NCBI RefSeq assembly: GCF_030867095.1
Contig: NC_081828.1
Coordinates: forward strand, 214,551,978-214,615,977
Length of the DNA: 64,000 nt
Direction of reading: 5' to 3'
From: Alligator mississippiensis
Taxonomy: Eukaryota > Chordata > Crocodylia > Alligatoridae
Part shown: positions 24,235 to 35,415 of the stretch, piece by piece
Position numbering within the stretch: position 1 is the stretch's first letter
Layout of the letters: every line of letters begins with the position of its first letter
The notes under the pieces: model-generated
What the model was told of the DNA's origin: nothing
What the model saw: only the letters and a program-made list of their open reading frames with translations
The model's database searches: none
Program-made: the position numbers and the translations under genes

Positions 24235-25960
24235 ACTGCATTCAAGGTCAGACAAATGGTCCGTCTAGCCCATTGTCCAGGAGCGGATGCTTTAGAGGGA
24301 GAGCGTTGAACAGGTTAGATCAAAAAGTGATCTATCCCTTATTCCCCCTATAGGTTTAGAGATGCCAGAGGAAACCTCCAACTATTTTGTTCAGCAGCTG
24401 TTAATAGATCTATCTGGTGTAAATTTGTCTAGTCCCTTTTTGATCCTGGCTGTGCTACCTGCCTCCACCACCTCCTGTGGCAATGAGTTCCATTAGTTAA
24501 CGGCGTGCTGCCTAACTTTCTTTAGTTTGAAACACATCTGCTAGTTTCAGTCGGTACCCCCTAGTTCTGGCATCCTGGGACTGTCTGAATCATAATTCCC
24601 TGTTCTCTTGGTCCACAACCTTCATGACTTTACAGACCTCTTCCATATCCCACCCCCAAGCCTTCTCGTCTCCTAACTGGAGAGACCTAGGCTTTGCTCG
24701 TCTGGCAGCTGCTCCAGGCCGCTGATCGCTTTGGTTGCCCTTCTCTCTACCTTTTCTAATTCTGCTACGTCCTCTGCGAGGTGTGGAAACCAGAGCTGCC
24801 CGCAGCGTTCAAGATGTGGGCACACGGATTTGTGTAATGGCACGATCGCCTTCTCCGTCCTTGTTTTCTGTTCCCTTCTTAAGGATGCCCAGCCTTGGAT
24901 TGCCTTTTTTGGTTGCTGCCGCACTCTTGAGCTGATGAGAACGATCTACAGCGAGTCTGAGGTCCTTTTTCCTAAAGGCTAGTTCATAACCCAGCGTGGT
25001 GTATGTATACTTGAGGCTGTTTTTCCCTAGGCGCGTGACCTTGCACTTGTCTACATTGAATTCATTTGCTTTTTTGTCTGCTCGTTCAGCTTGATGAGAT
25101 CTTTCTGCAGCTCTTCTTCATGAGCTTGGGACTCAGTTAATCCAAATAATTTGGTATCGTCTGCAGTCTTGGAGATTTCACTGTGCACCCCGGTTTCTAA
25201 GTTATTCATGACTAAGTTGACCAAAATAGGGCCCATCACCAATCCCTAGCGGACCCCACTTTTGACCTCCCTCCGTCCTGAAGCGACCATTTAGCCCTAC
25301 TTTTTGCTTCTATCGTTTAACCCTATCTTGAGCTACCAAACTCTCCCTTCAAACCCATGGCAACTCAAGTGTTTTCTTAAAGCCTTTGGTGAGAGACTTC
25401 ATTGAAAGCTTTTTGGAAGTCCAAATATATTTGTCAAGTAGACAACCCCACCCCTTGTCCACATGCTTGCTAACACCCTCAAAAAAACTCCAGCAGACTG
25501 AAGCAGGATTTCCCTTTGCAAAAAAACCCAACAAGCATGCCGACTTTCCCCAGCACCTTGTGTTTGTCCACAGGACTGCCTGGATCGATTTTTATTCTTT
25601 ATTTTAGGTTTTATTCTTTCTTTATAGATTCTGCCAACTTGCCAGGGATGGAAGTGAGCCTCGCTGGTCTGTAGTTCCCAGGATCACCTCCTGGAGCCTT
25701 CTTGCAGATGGGGGCTTTGCTGGCAACCCCACCAGTCCTCAGAGGTGGTAATGAGGGATTGCATGCTATCGCCAAACAGCTCTGCAACTTGACCTTTGAG
25801 TTTCTTCAGAGCTCTCGAGTAAATGTCATCTGGTCCTGGCCGCTTATTAGTATTTAATGTGCTAATTTGTTCCAAAACTGCTACTACTTTTGCCATTTCA
25901 GTGTGGTCCAACTCTTCAGACATACTTACTGGGAAGCATTGGTCCAGAGATGCCAGGGTA
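24235..25960 (-). mobile_element. CR1 LINE with decayed reverse transcriptase
   Basis: This is the longest transposon copy in the window, on the minus strand. Reading right to left, the translated fragments contain NKRPGPDDIYSRALKKL (start of the CR1 reverse transcriptase domain, near 25840), GPILVNLVMNNLETG with TADDTKLFG (the active-site region, normally FADDTKL, near 25180), and PHLERCGQLWFPHLAED with ERRATKAISGLE (C-terminal part, near 24790). Frameshifts and stops separate the fragments, so it is dead. The 3' end lies near 24235. Non-LTR elements insert by target-primed reverse transcription, and this copy is 5'-truncated at about 25960, beside a GGGTT repeat. Confidence 0.92.
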
Positions 25961-25982
25961 GGGTTGGGTTGGGTTGGGTTGT
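25961..25982. repeat. (GGGTT)n short tandem repeat
   Basis: Four and a half GGGTT units at the truncated end of the CR1 copy. This is a pentamer, not the TTAGGG telomere hexamer. Confidence 0.85.
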
Positions 25983-28629
25983 GCTGCTTGTGCAGCAAGC
26001 GGATGAGAAGACTTTGTAGGAGAGAAGTAATGAAGTGCAAAGGGAGGAAGGGGTCTCTTTGGATTTTTTTTTTGCTTGTTTGCATGGAAGCTTGCATTTT
26101 CAAGCTAAGAGGTTGAAACGTCATCGTTACCTGCCTCAGGTGCATGTTAGCATTGCTAGGAAACCGCACGGGCTCACGGCGGAGAAAAGATGCGCAACTC
26201 CTCTGGCGGTGGCGGCATGGGGTGGTACCTAGGAAGTGGCAGGCCGTGTCCAGGTCTCTCTACGGCTGGCAAAGCCTTTGCTGCATCTGGAGGAATAGCT
26301 ATTCCCTCCCCTCCTCTGCATGTTTTTAACGGGGTCGTGACCACAGTACAAATAGACCCTCCCGGAGTGGCAGCCTGGTAGCCAATATGAAATGACTTTG
26401 GTGGCCACAGGAAGAGAGTAAGGCACCAGATTGAGAGCCCTGGCTAATGTTGGCAGCTCTGCCGTTAACTACGTGACGCTGGGCAACCTTCTCCACCTCT
26501 TTGCTGCTTTAGGTCCCTCCGAGGGAGCCGTCTCTCTGCATGCTCAGTGCCTTATCTCTAGCTTTTTGGGCTGCTGCAATGCAAGTAATTCAGAGGGCCC
26601 ATATTACTAAAGTGGCCTGAAGCTGTTGCTCTGAAAGAGGTGGTCAGGGGAAGAAATGCAAATAAAGATCAAGGGGGAGTAGGGATTTTGTGGTCATGAC
26701 TTCTGCTGTCCTGGAAATTGCAGAGTTATTCCCTTTTACAGGCAAGGGTTATCTCCTGAAACCTGCTAACTTTTACTAGGTCACTCCCATTCCAAGTTGC
26801 GAGCCGACGTCCAACAAAGGCCCTTGCAGACTGGCAACCAATTTCTAACCAAAGTAGCAAGTCATCTAATTTTTGCTATCTCCTCTCGTGCCTAGGTAGC
26901 CTGAGGATAACAGCTATCCTCCTGCTCTCATTCCTTGATGCATCTGGCTCTCACTGAAGCCAAATCCCAAGGAGCGTAAACTGCACAAACAAGTTACCTG
27001 AACCTTTCGGTATTGCAGACGTTTCTCTGAAATTATTGCCCTTTGGATCCCGCGGTCCTGCTTGAACCAGGCAGTTGTGCCTGCCGTGCTTTTGTCTGCG
27101 ATCGCTTCCACCTAAGGTTGGAGGCTCGGAAGAGATCCCCAGACGGCATCGGATATCTAGGGCTACGTGTCGCGCATCTGGGCGGTCTGGTCTCGGATGT
27201 ACTGCAAGCCTCCTGGAACAGCGTGTCCTCCAGGCTTTTTTTTGTACAGTGCAAATGGGCGCTCAGTGTCTGCCTGTGTTAGCAATGATGACAAGGTTTC
27301 CTATGCCACCCAAGTACTGCCAACTTGGCAGGGCAGCGTGTCAGACTTTCCAGTGTCCGGTGCGCGCCTCTCTCTTTCTAAGGTGTGTTCACACTACGGG
27401 CATGATTTATTTTCGAGCTGGACGCTTTGGGTTTTTGTCGCTTTGGAAACTTGAAGGCGTGTGTGTGAATTGATTGAAAGCTTAAGACGTCTCTTAAACG
27501 GGAGGCTGGTTTTGTTAACACCAATTTATAAGCTGCAAAACTCGGACGTTTCCTTTCGGTCCCCAGGGGAGGCGGGGGACTAACTTTCCCTGTTAAATTA
27601 GTCCGTAAGGGCATTCACCAGTGCAAGCAGCTGAATTTTGGGCTTGTAGCCCTGGCAAAACTAAACTAGGGTACCTTTTCCCAGCTCGGTGACCACTTCC
27701 CCTTCCTACAGCTTGTCTGGAAATGTCTTGGATGCTTCTTTAAACTGGCTGACATGCGGCAGAAGAAATAAGTTTGGTTTAGATTTTCCCTTCATTAAAT
27801 GCACCTGGGCCAGATGATGGCATGACCTCATGATGTCTTAATGGCAGTAGATTTTTTTATTTATTTTTTTTTATTTTTTTATTTTTTGCTGAGCTGGGCC
27901 CTATTGTAGGTGCTACAAACCTGCCAACAAATGAGATCCACAATTGGGTTGCTATTTAGCCGTGCCCTTTGCCTGGGCTATACAATCAGATGGCTCCCGA
28001 TTCTGATTCTGCCAGGTCCTCCAGTTGTCTGTGTTGCTGGTGGCTCCGTCTCCGTGTGCAGTCATATGCTGTTGGGGTGCTAAACATTTTAGGGGATAAG
28101 GTAAATTAAAGAAAAGGATCCATTTTCCCTATCAATGGGGACACAACCCCTGTCACTGGAGATGACAGGGGCTAGAAAATTGGCCAAATAAGTGTGCTTC
28201 TGTCATTCTTGCTCCTGTGGTTCACTCTGTGGGATTGCAAGAGTAAGCCATGCTTGCAGTAGGAGCTGGGGTGCAAGACTTGTGGTTTGAGTTTCTTTTT
28301 GAGAAGCAAGCAGAAGTGTTGGACGCCTCTTTGACTTCTGTAAGGGCAGGAGGGAATCAGTGAGGTCTGTGGAAGACCTGGCAGAAGGCATGACTTCCTG
28401 ACCAAAGTGATTTAGGAGCCGGCGGGCATTTGACTTGCATTTCCTGGCAGAATGCATGGAAAAGGCACATGACACCAGTGGCATGGGAAAAGAGGAAGCC
28501 TGGGCAAAGAGTAGTTTCATATTGTCTGCAAGGGATGGATGCACCACCCGAGAGCAGAGGGTTTTGGCACTCGCGTGGCATTGTGGCAGAACTCAACCGT
28601 GGGGTGCTGGGTTCTTGAGTTAAATACCT
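25983..28629. other. Intron 1, no gene recognised
   Basis: Apart from a MIR-like fragment at 26410-26525 and a T/A-rich tract at 27850-27890, I see nothing identifiable. Confidence 0.45.
26410..26525 (+). mobile_element. MIR-type SINE fragment
   Basis: GCACCAGATTGAGAGCCCTG, then TCTGCCGTTAACTACGTGAC and CTGGGCAACCTTCTCC follow the order of a MIR element. Confidence 0.5.
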
Positions 28630-28642
28630 GTCCTATTTTCTG

Positions 28643-28824
28643 ATATCCAGGTTGTAGCTGTGTTGGTCCAGAGGACAAAGCAGTCAGGACTTGTGGTAGA
28701 GATGATCTCTTTTATCAGACCAACTAGATGTTTGCAAAAAAAAATCTGCAGATTAAAGTTTTGTTGTTGCAAAAATCTAGTTGGTCTAATAGAAATCACC
28801 TCTACCATGAGTCCTGAATACTTT
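28643..28824. mobile_element. Penelope-like insertion, inverted dimer with 13-bp target duplication
   Basis: The identical 13-mer GTCCTATTTTCTG occurs at 28630-28642 and 28825-28837. Between them are GGTTGTAGCTGTGTTGGTCC and two inverted arms, about 28673-28737 and 28767-28828, each about 62-65 bp and mostly complementary (for example CAGACCAACTAGAT against ATCTAGTTGGTCTAAT). TAGCTGTGTTGGTC and TTGGTCTAATA link it to the copies at 14121 and 33421. Target duplications of this length and inverted partial copies are known for Penelope-like elements; the family name is my inference. Confidence 0.65.
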
Positions 28825-28837
28825 GTCCTATTTTCTG

Positions 28838-31335
28838 GCATTTTGTTTTAAGCATTGAGACTCCTGCCACGTCCCTTGGTAGCCTTAAGAAACCCATCAT
28901 ATTCCTCTCTCCCCCCCTTTTTTTTTTCCCCCAGCAAAATGTTCTTTAATATTAAATAATCTTCCTCCTATTGATGTTGATCCCCCTCCTTTCAAATGCT
29001 GCCACACTGTTAGGTTGCCCACCAGCTCCTAAATCACTTTGTCAGCAGCTGCTAAGCAATACAGAGCAAGTAATGTGCAGGAAGTGTGTTTGTTTGCTCG
29101 TCCTGTCAACCTGGAGGGAGCAAGTCAATAGAAGGTAAAATTTCCTGCAGCTGCAAGCAATGTTGGAGCATCTTAGGGGCTGGGAAACGGCTGCCCTAGA
29201 CGCCCAGGTAATGCAGTGAACGCCCCCAGCCCCTAAAATGCTAAATGTGCAGTGTAGCATTGCTGGTGTCGAGTTAACTACAGTGGTCTGGCTCTTGCTT
29301 CCATTCTGCCATGCAGAAGGGGATTCACTTCAGGGTTTTGTTAAGGGGGTTTGCTACTTCCTTTTCTTTTATTGCATTATAATATTTATGGCACTTTTGG
29401 GTTTCCCGTGGCTGCTAAACAGTCCCTCCGTGACTTTATTTCCCCAGGTTCACGCTAGAAGCCGGTCTGACTTTTCTTTCTGTGTCTCTAGCCTAAGTAG
29501 ATCCTGTGTCATTCTGCTTTTCTCCTGAGGAAGTGCCACTTTTGACACCAGGCTGCCAAGTTTTGAATGTGCATTTAAAGAATCAGCCGTGTTGGCAATT
29601 AAAACCTGCTGCCTGACCTGTATGAGAGGCTTCGTGGTCATCGAAGGGTTTTCCCAGCCCTGCAAAATCTTTACCTTATTCAGTAAATAGGTAGCTACTG
29701 TGTATTTATCCTCATTTAATGGGTGGTTTCAAGACTTCCTGCAGAAAACACTCTCCGAACTCTGCACCGTGAATTGTATGGTGTGCCTTTGGTCCCTTGC
29801 TGCGGTGAGCACTCTTTGTTCAAAGCTCTCGGGCTCGGGTTGCGGGCACTCGGCATTTCTGCAGATTTGGGTAATCAAGTTAGGCCGCTGGAAAATAAGG
29901 GACATCTGATTAGCCACCAGCTGTGACCGCCTGCTTCATGGGATTTGCCTCTCTTCACATCGGACCTCTTTGCCATGTAAAATTGAGCTCAGCGTTCAAT
30001 CATCTCAGTTGTGAGTCTCCTCCTCTTTCTGCCACCGTTTGCCCTTGCCAATAGCTATGCCCACTAGACAGAGATGCCTAGAGAGCAGGTCCTCTTATGC
30101 ATTAAATAACAAAGGGGGGGCTTTGTGTGTGTTGGGAGAAATGGTTTGTGATCAAGTAGCTTAAAGGCAGTACCTTGATGCATAGAGGTAAGGGAGCCGA
30201 CTTAAGGTCATGCAGGTGCTTTTCATTTTGACACATCCTCTTGCTCGAGGGTGTGATTTGACCACGTGCACATGGCAGTGAAGGGACAGGTCTGTGCAAA
30301 ACGAGTGAAAGGCATCGGGATCCAAACAGCCCCACCAAGGGTGCGTGTTTGCAAAGTCCTTTTTTTAGCATAGAACCTCACTTTTAAGGACATTGGCAAA
30401 AGGGCCATTGTTTGAACCTCTTAAAATGTCCCGAGGGACACTTTTGTGTTGGTTTAGGGTGCGAGTGGAGAATGAGTAACACGTCCATAATACATCTTTG
30501 CTAAATGTAATCTTTCACCCCCTTCCAACCCGGGCACACAGAGCCTATTCAGTTCTTAATCTTGATGCAACAAAACCACCTTGTGGTCTCTATTTGGGTT
30601 GATCTAATTTGGGATGGCGAGTGTTCTCGAATCCAACAGCTTTGGGCTATTTTAGGTGGTGAAAATCTGCCATTGGCACCACTTTGAAGGCATTTACACA
30701 TGGGCTAATTATGTAAATGGACCCTGTCCGCTTGTTAAGATCTTCTTAAAGTTCCTTAATCTGATCGGAACTTGCTATGTATAACGCTGGGTTGGTTTAC
30801 TTTTTTGGTAACTTAATTCATTTGGATACATGATCAATACAGGAAGGAAATGCTTGTCTTAATACACTGCTCTGTGATCACTTGAATAATGGATCTATTC
30901 TTATAACTAGTCTCTGCCGGGTGTTGTGGAGCAGGGTGTATGCTCAAGCTAGGAAGGAGCATGAGACTCTTACATGGAATAAACCAGCAAAGACTAGTCT
31001 TGCAGACTCGCATTGAGATCAGAGTCCTGTTATGCAAAGTATTCTGTGAGCTACTAAGAGAGCTTCCAGTCTAAACAGACAAGACAAAGGGTTGGACAAA
31101 GGAGGTATAATCTCCATATTGCAACTGGCCAGCTGTTGCCACCACCTTTGAGAAAAGAAAATCAGATCAACCTCTCTGCCTTATCAGCATTTTATCTTTT
31201 CAAAGATGGTGGCAACTGCTGTGAGGTCTTAATTATCCCTTGAATAGGGACCTGGTCAAGGTAATGCAGGCAATATCTTAACTGTTTGATTCATATATAT
31301 CTTGGATTTTTTTTTTTGTTGGCTCTATATGTCCA
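28838..31335. other. Intron 1, no gene recognised
   Basis: No exon or clear repeat was identified. There are C and T runs near 28905-28930. Confidence 0.45.
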
Positions 31336-31342
31336 CCCCCCC

Positions 31343-31529
31343 CCCCCCCCAAATATATGTGTATTCTGGTCAGTAGGGTTTCACTTATATGTATAGGGGA
31401 AGTAGAACCCTACTGATAGATAGAGATCTATATCTATATATAATATTATCTATCTATCAGTAGGGTTCCACTTCCCCTATACATATAAGTGAAACCCTAC
31501 TGACCAGCATACACATATATGGGGGGGGG
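31343..31529. repeat. Long near-perfect palindrome (about 80-bp arms)
   Basis: Arm 31343-31423 is complementary to 31450-31529 with about three differences, around a 26-bp AT-rich spacer. The arms end in a C run (31336-31350) and a matching G run. Each arm contains CAGTAGGGTT..CACTT and AAGT..AACCCTACTG, so smaller inverted units are nested inside it. Confidence 0.92.
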
Positions 31530-31598
31530 TGTGTGTGTATGTATATGTATATATATGTGTGTATATGTATATATATATTATAGTGTGTGTGTATATCG
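31530..31598. repeat. (TG)n/(TA)n microsatellite
   Basis: Alternating GTGT and ATAT blocks between the two palindromes. Confidence 0.9.
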
Positions 31599-31706
31599 AG
31601 TGGAACCCTACTGACCAGCAGTTTGCAGCTTTTATAAAATACAAATAATTATAAATAGCAATATTTTATAAAAGCTGCAAACTCTGCTGGTCAGTAGGGT
31701 ACCACT
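31599..31706. repeat. Second palindrome sharing the CAGTAGGGT core
   Basis: Arm 31599-31641 is complementary to 31662-31706 with one mismatch and a 2-base gap, around a 20-bp AT-rich spacer. The outer part AGTGGAACCCTACTGACCAG is the inverse of the core in the first palindrome. Confidence 0.9.
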
Positions 31707-32907
31707 TGATCTGTTGTGGGTCTTTGGCAAATGACCTTCCATTTTGGGAACAGAATTAAGTCAAGTAGATGCGTGTGTGTATAATATATAGTTGGAGTTG
31801 GGTTCCTGCTTATTCCTTATGCAGGATCTCACTGAGCCAAGAGGCCCCGAAGCTTTATTGCATCCAATTTTTTTCTGGCTGTCTCAAACTGTCGTGCTTG
31901 CACCTAGATTTGGCCTGGCCTTCCTAGAAGCAAAGCTAAAGACGAGTTTGCATGTGTATGTTGATGGAAGTGTGAGCAACATCCCTGCCCTCTTCCAGGG
32001 ATGTGAACACACATGTTCAAGGAGCATATAAGTTGTCTGGGCACTGCAATTGAAAATGTGATGGACTATCCTCAAGTTTAGTGTCCTGCAGCAAGTTGCT
32101 GGTACGTTGAAGAACTGCTAAGCTCCACGTATCATTGAGAAAAAAAAATGGCACCAAAAGTGCTTGCTTACTTTCAACCCAATATTGACTTAAACTTAGG
32201 GCAGTTCCAATTTTATTTTTTATTTTTTTTATAAGCAGCAGTGAAGATCCATTTACCTGTTGCTCCTTTGCTTGGCCAATTTCTGGTTCTTTGCTCCTCC
32301 AGAAAGTTGTGAATAGGCTCCATCATGTAGAAATGGTTGCCTTCCCTTGTCCTGTTAGGACTGGAGCATGCACAGGTCATTCAAGAGATGTGGTGACCCT
32401 CTCACGTGGCTTCTTGTTCCTCTTCTGAGAGAACAGCACATTGTGCCGATGTGTGTGATGAAGTGGTCTGTTTTTGTGCGGGGAAGGAGAGCTAATTTAT
32501 AAGCATGTGTGGTTGTCTTTGTTGGAGAAGGCCGACTTGAAGGAAATGCACCTTGCGGTTGCAGTGGGGAGGTGGTCCTTTTAGTTCTTATGGGGGTCTG
32601 TTCCACGCCTGGGCATTGTGAAAGCTTTGGCACTGAGGAGATATACCCTTGCTAAGATAATGGTCTAGATCAACAGTTTATATAAATTGGGCAATTGGTC
32701 AGGGATATCCCCTTCTGAGTTTTCTCTAGCGTTTCTCCAGCAGCAATGGATGGTGTGATTTAGCAAGTTGCTGCATACAATTGTCATGGCAAGCATTTGG
32801 GCTAATATTTTCCTCTTCCTGAAGGGTCACCCATATGCTGGAGCCTATAACTTTCACTGGCTCTGAAAAGAGAACCAACTTGACTCCCCTTTTGAGATGA
32901 GTAGGAA
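31707..32907. other. Intron 1, no gene recognised
   Basis: No exon or identifiable repeat; an AT-rich tract lies near 32210-32230. Confidence 0.45.
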
Positions 32908-33150
32908 GCCGTCATGGAAAACGAGGGTGGGAAGGGACCTCAGGAGGTCACATCTAGTCCAACCCCCTGCTCAGAGCAAGACCAGCCCCAACTACATCAT
33001 CCCAGCCAAAGCTGTGTCTACCTGGGTCTTAAAAACCATCCCAGCAGCATAACCTGCCATCCATGCATACTGCTCTCTCCAGTGCCCATAAGGTTTGTTT
33101 TTTCACCTGTTTACTTTCTTAAACCTGCCACGGGGATAATGTGACATTCG
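32908..33150 (-). mobile_element. CR1 3' end, minus strand
   Basis: GGGTGGGAAGGGACCTCAGG, CACATCTAGTCCAACCCCCT and CCAGCCCCAACTACATCATC are the reverse complement of a CR1 tail. Confidence 0.82.
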
Positions 33151-33399
33151 AGCGAGTGGCTGAGTGGCATAGCTATCGCTACTGTGCGGTGGAGGAATGG
33201 CTGAGCTGTAAACTGCTCTCGAAATAGCCCAGATGATGTGTCAAAAAGCCCAGCCATCTGAATACTCCACAGTCTGACCTCCGAGGGCTATAAAATACAG
33301 CTGGGTGATAAGTTTTGTGGGTGGGGGGTAGAGGAGGGAAGAGAGGCAAACCATTTTTGCCCAGCTCTACCTGTATCTTTGGGTAGAAGTTCCTCTAGA

Positions 33400-33525
33400 A
33401 CAACTGCTGCAGCTTCCTTAGCCTGACGAAGGGTTTTTGAACCCGAAAGCTTGCTTAATAACTATTCTCCAACCATTTGGGTTGGTCTAATAAAAGATAT
33501 CAAATTCACCCAAGGAAGCTTGTCT
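33400..33525 (+). mobile_element. Penelope-like tail with hammerhead-like core
   Basis: Contains CTGACGA (33423-33429), a stem GGGTT/AACCC (33431-33435 with 33440-33444, loop TTTG) and GAAA (33445-33448), then GGTCTAATAAAAGATATC and AAGCTTGTCTG shared with 19741. See the separate finding on the ribozyme-like fold. Confidence 0.55.
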
Positions 33526-33600
33526 GTCTAGAACACCTAAAATTTCGTCTCCACTTGGAGGGTGGGACCCAGAAATCGTGACTATAAAAAGGAAGCGGTG

Positions 33601-33836
33601 GACGTGTCTACACAAGACGCTTAAGGCACAGAAGACTCATTCTACTGCACATTAGCGTGGTGGACAAAACCCATGCTAGCGCGCAGTAGAATAAATCTGT
33701 TGCGTGTTAACACCACCAAAAAACTGTCCAGCTGTGCTAATGCCGATTACGGTGCATTAAGTCAGTACCTGTCATTCCAGGTATTAAACTTAATGCACTT
33801 TAATTAGGGTGTATTAATAAACGTGTAGACATGCCC
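33601..33836 (-). mobile_element. MITE, copy A
   Basis: The ends read GACGTGTCTACACAAGACGC and ACGTGTAGACATGCC, inverted repeats around TGTCTACAC. Its reverse complement aligns along most of its length with 54748-55048, for example TACCTGGAATGACAGGTACT against TACCTGGTATTACAGGTACT. Confidence 0.75.
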
Positions 33837-35214
33837 ATTGTCTTCCACAATCAAAATGAGGAGCTGCTAAAAAGCAGTTTTCTAAGGGACCTTTCACTTC
33901 CTTAGTGCCTTCAAATAGGCATGAACCCCCAAAGTTTTGAGATTTATTTATTTTTTTGGTACTGTCATAAATCCCCTTTAACTTAAGCTCTAAATATGCT
34001 ACTTAAGTGGGGGCTATAGGGAGTCTATTTGTTGAAGCTGTTGCTTTTGCTGCAAGGAGTCTCTTCCTTCTGCCAATCTTTGTGGTCTAAGCAAGGGCAA
34101 ACTCTCTAACTTCGCAGCATGTGTTGAGAACAGATCAAGCAGTGTTCAGGAGGCGAGCAAGATTTATACAACATGTGGGTTGCTGGGGGGGGCGGGAAAG
34201 GAGGAAGAAGCCAACACGTTGCATGGTGTCCATCACGGAGCTGTTAAATTTGGGAGGTAAGGCTTAACAAAAGACTGGCTGAGGTGTTAGGGAGACAAAT
34301 GAGTGATTCATTACAAAGTCAGATGTGTTCTTTGGCACCAGCTTGGACAGCAGAGACTGACACTAGCACATGGCTCGGTGCAAGGATTGCTGGAGTCGTG
34401 CCTGTGTATGCCCGCGTCCTGAAGTGGCGGCCTAGCTCAATTCCTAGAGAAGCTTTTTGGAAAGACGACAGAGTTGTTGCTCTGAGAGCACCTAACCCCA
34501 TCCTTTTCTGTAGACCAAGTGAAAAATGATACTCCCATAGCAGCTCTTCCAGCACCTGTAGCAGCATCCAGGTGCCCTTGGGTTGCTGTTGCATTGACTG
34601 GAGGGCCACGTGGAAGCAACGTGAAACTGTGCCAAGCTCTTTTTTTTCATTTGAGCAGTTTTGTCCAATATCTCGAGAGCTGCAAAGAGAGGACAATTCA
34701 TACTGGCAGCTGGACGACTTGATGCAGCTTCTCCGTTGTCCCACATCACATCTGTTACAGCAGCATCCAGGATTGTCTGACTTCCAGCGTGGGATGTCTT
34801 TTGTTTCTCCCTGGCTGCCTTGCATCTCCTCGCTGCTCCAAAATTCAGTCGCTCTGCTAGCAAAATGCTACCCTTAACCCTATGCTTAATCATAGCAGCG
34901 ATCTTCTGGATTTCCATGTGCCTGGTTTTGCCGGGAGAGGTGGACCAAACTTGGAATAACTTGGAGCTGTGGCTTGGGTTAGGCCCGTCTCTAAAAGCTG
35001 GGACTTGCACTGCTTTTTGGTGGGTGTCCACTCTTTCTCCATCGTGCTCCCTTCCAGTACACCAGGGAGGCTATTTGTGGAGTCAAGTGCAACACACAAG
35101 AAACCAGGGATGGAGATGGGGGATATGCAGCAATTTTGGCTCCAGCTCTGAGCAGAATCGCAGGGGTGCACGTCAAAGTCAAAAATCGTTTGATCCCAAC
35201 CTTCATCTCCGATG
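33837..35214. other. Intron 1 with overlapping minus-strand frames of unknown origin
   Basis: Minus-strand frames 34319-34825 (168 codons) and 34492-35031 (179 codons) overlap in different frames. Neither shows a motif I recognise. They may be a decayed transposon coding region or chance. Confidence 0.35.
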
Positions 35215-35415
35215 AATCTATTTGATAGAGGAGGGTGGTGAAGCACTGGAACAAGCTATCCAGAGAGGTGGTGGCATCTCCATCCACCTGGCTGGACAAA
35301 GCTGTGGCTGGGATGATGTAGTTGGGGCTGGTCCTGCTTTGAGCAGGGGGTTGGACGAAATGTGACCTCCGGAGGTCCATTCCTACCTTCACTTTCCATG
35401 ATTATGATTCGATGA
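35215..35415 (+). mobile_element. CR1 3' tail
   Basis: GAAGCACTGGAACAAGCTAT, CCAGAGAGGTGGTGGCATCT, GGGATGATGTAGTTGGGGCT and GGGGGTTGGACGAAATGTGA identify the tail, plus strand. Confidence 0.85.

Noticed and set aside
25961..25982. Interstitial telomere-like repeat
   Set aside because: The unit is GGGTT, not TTAGGG, and only about four copies are present.
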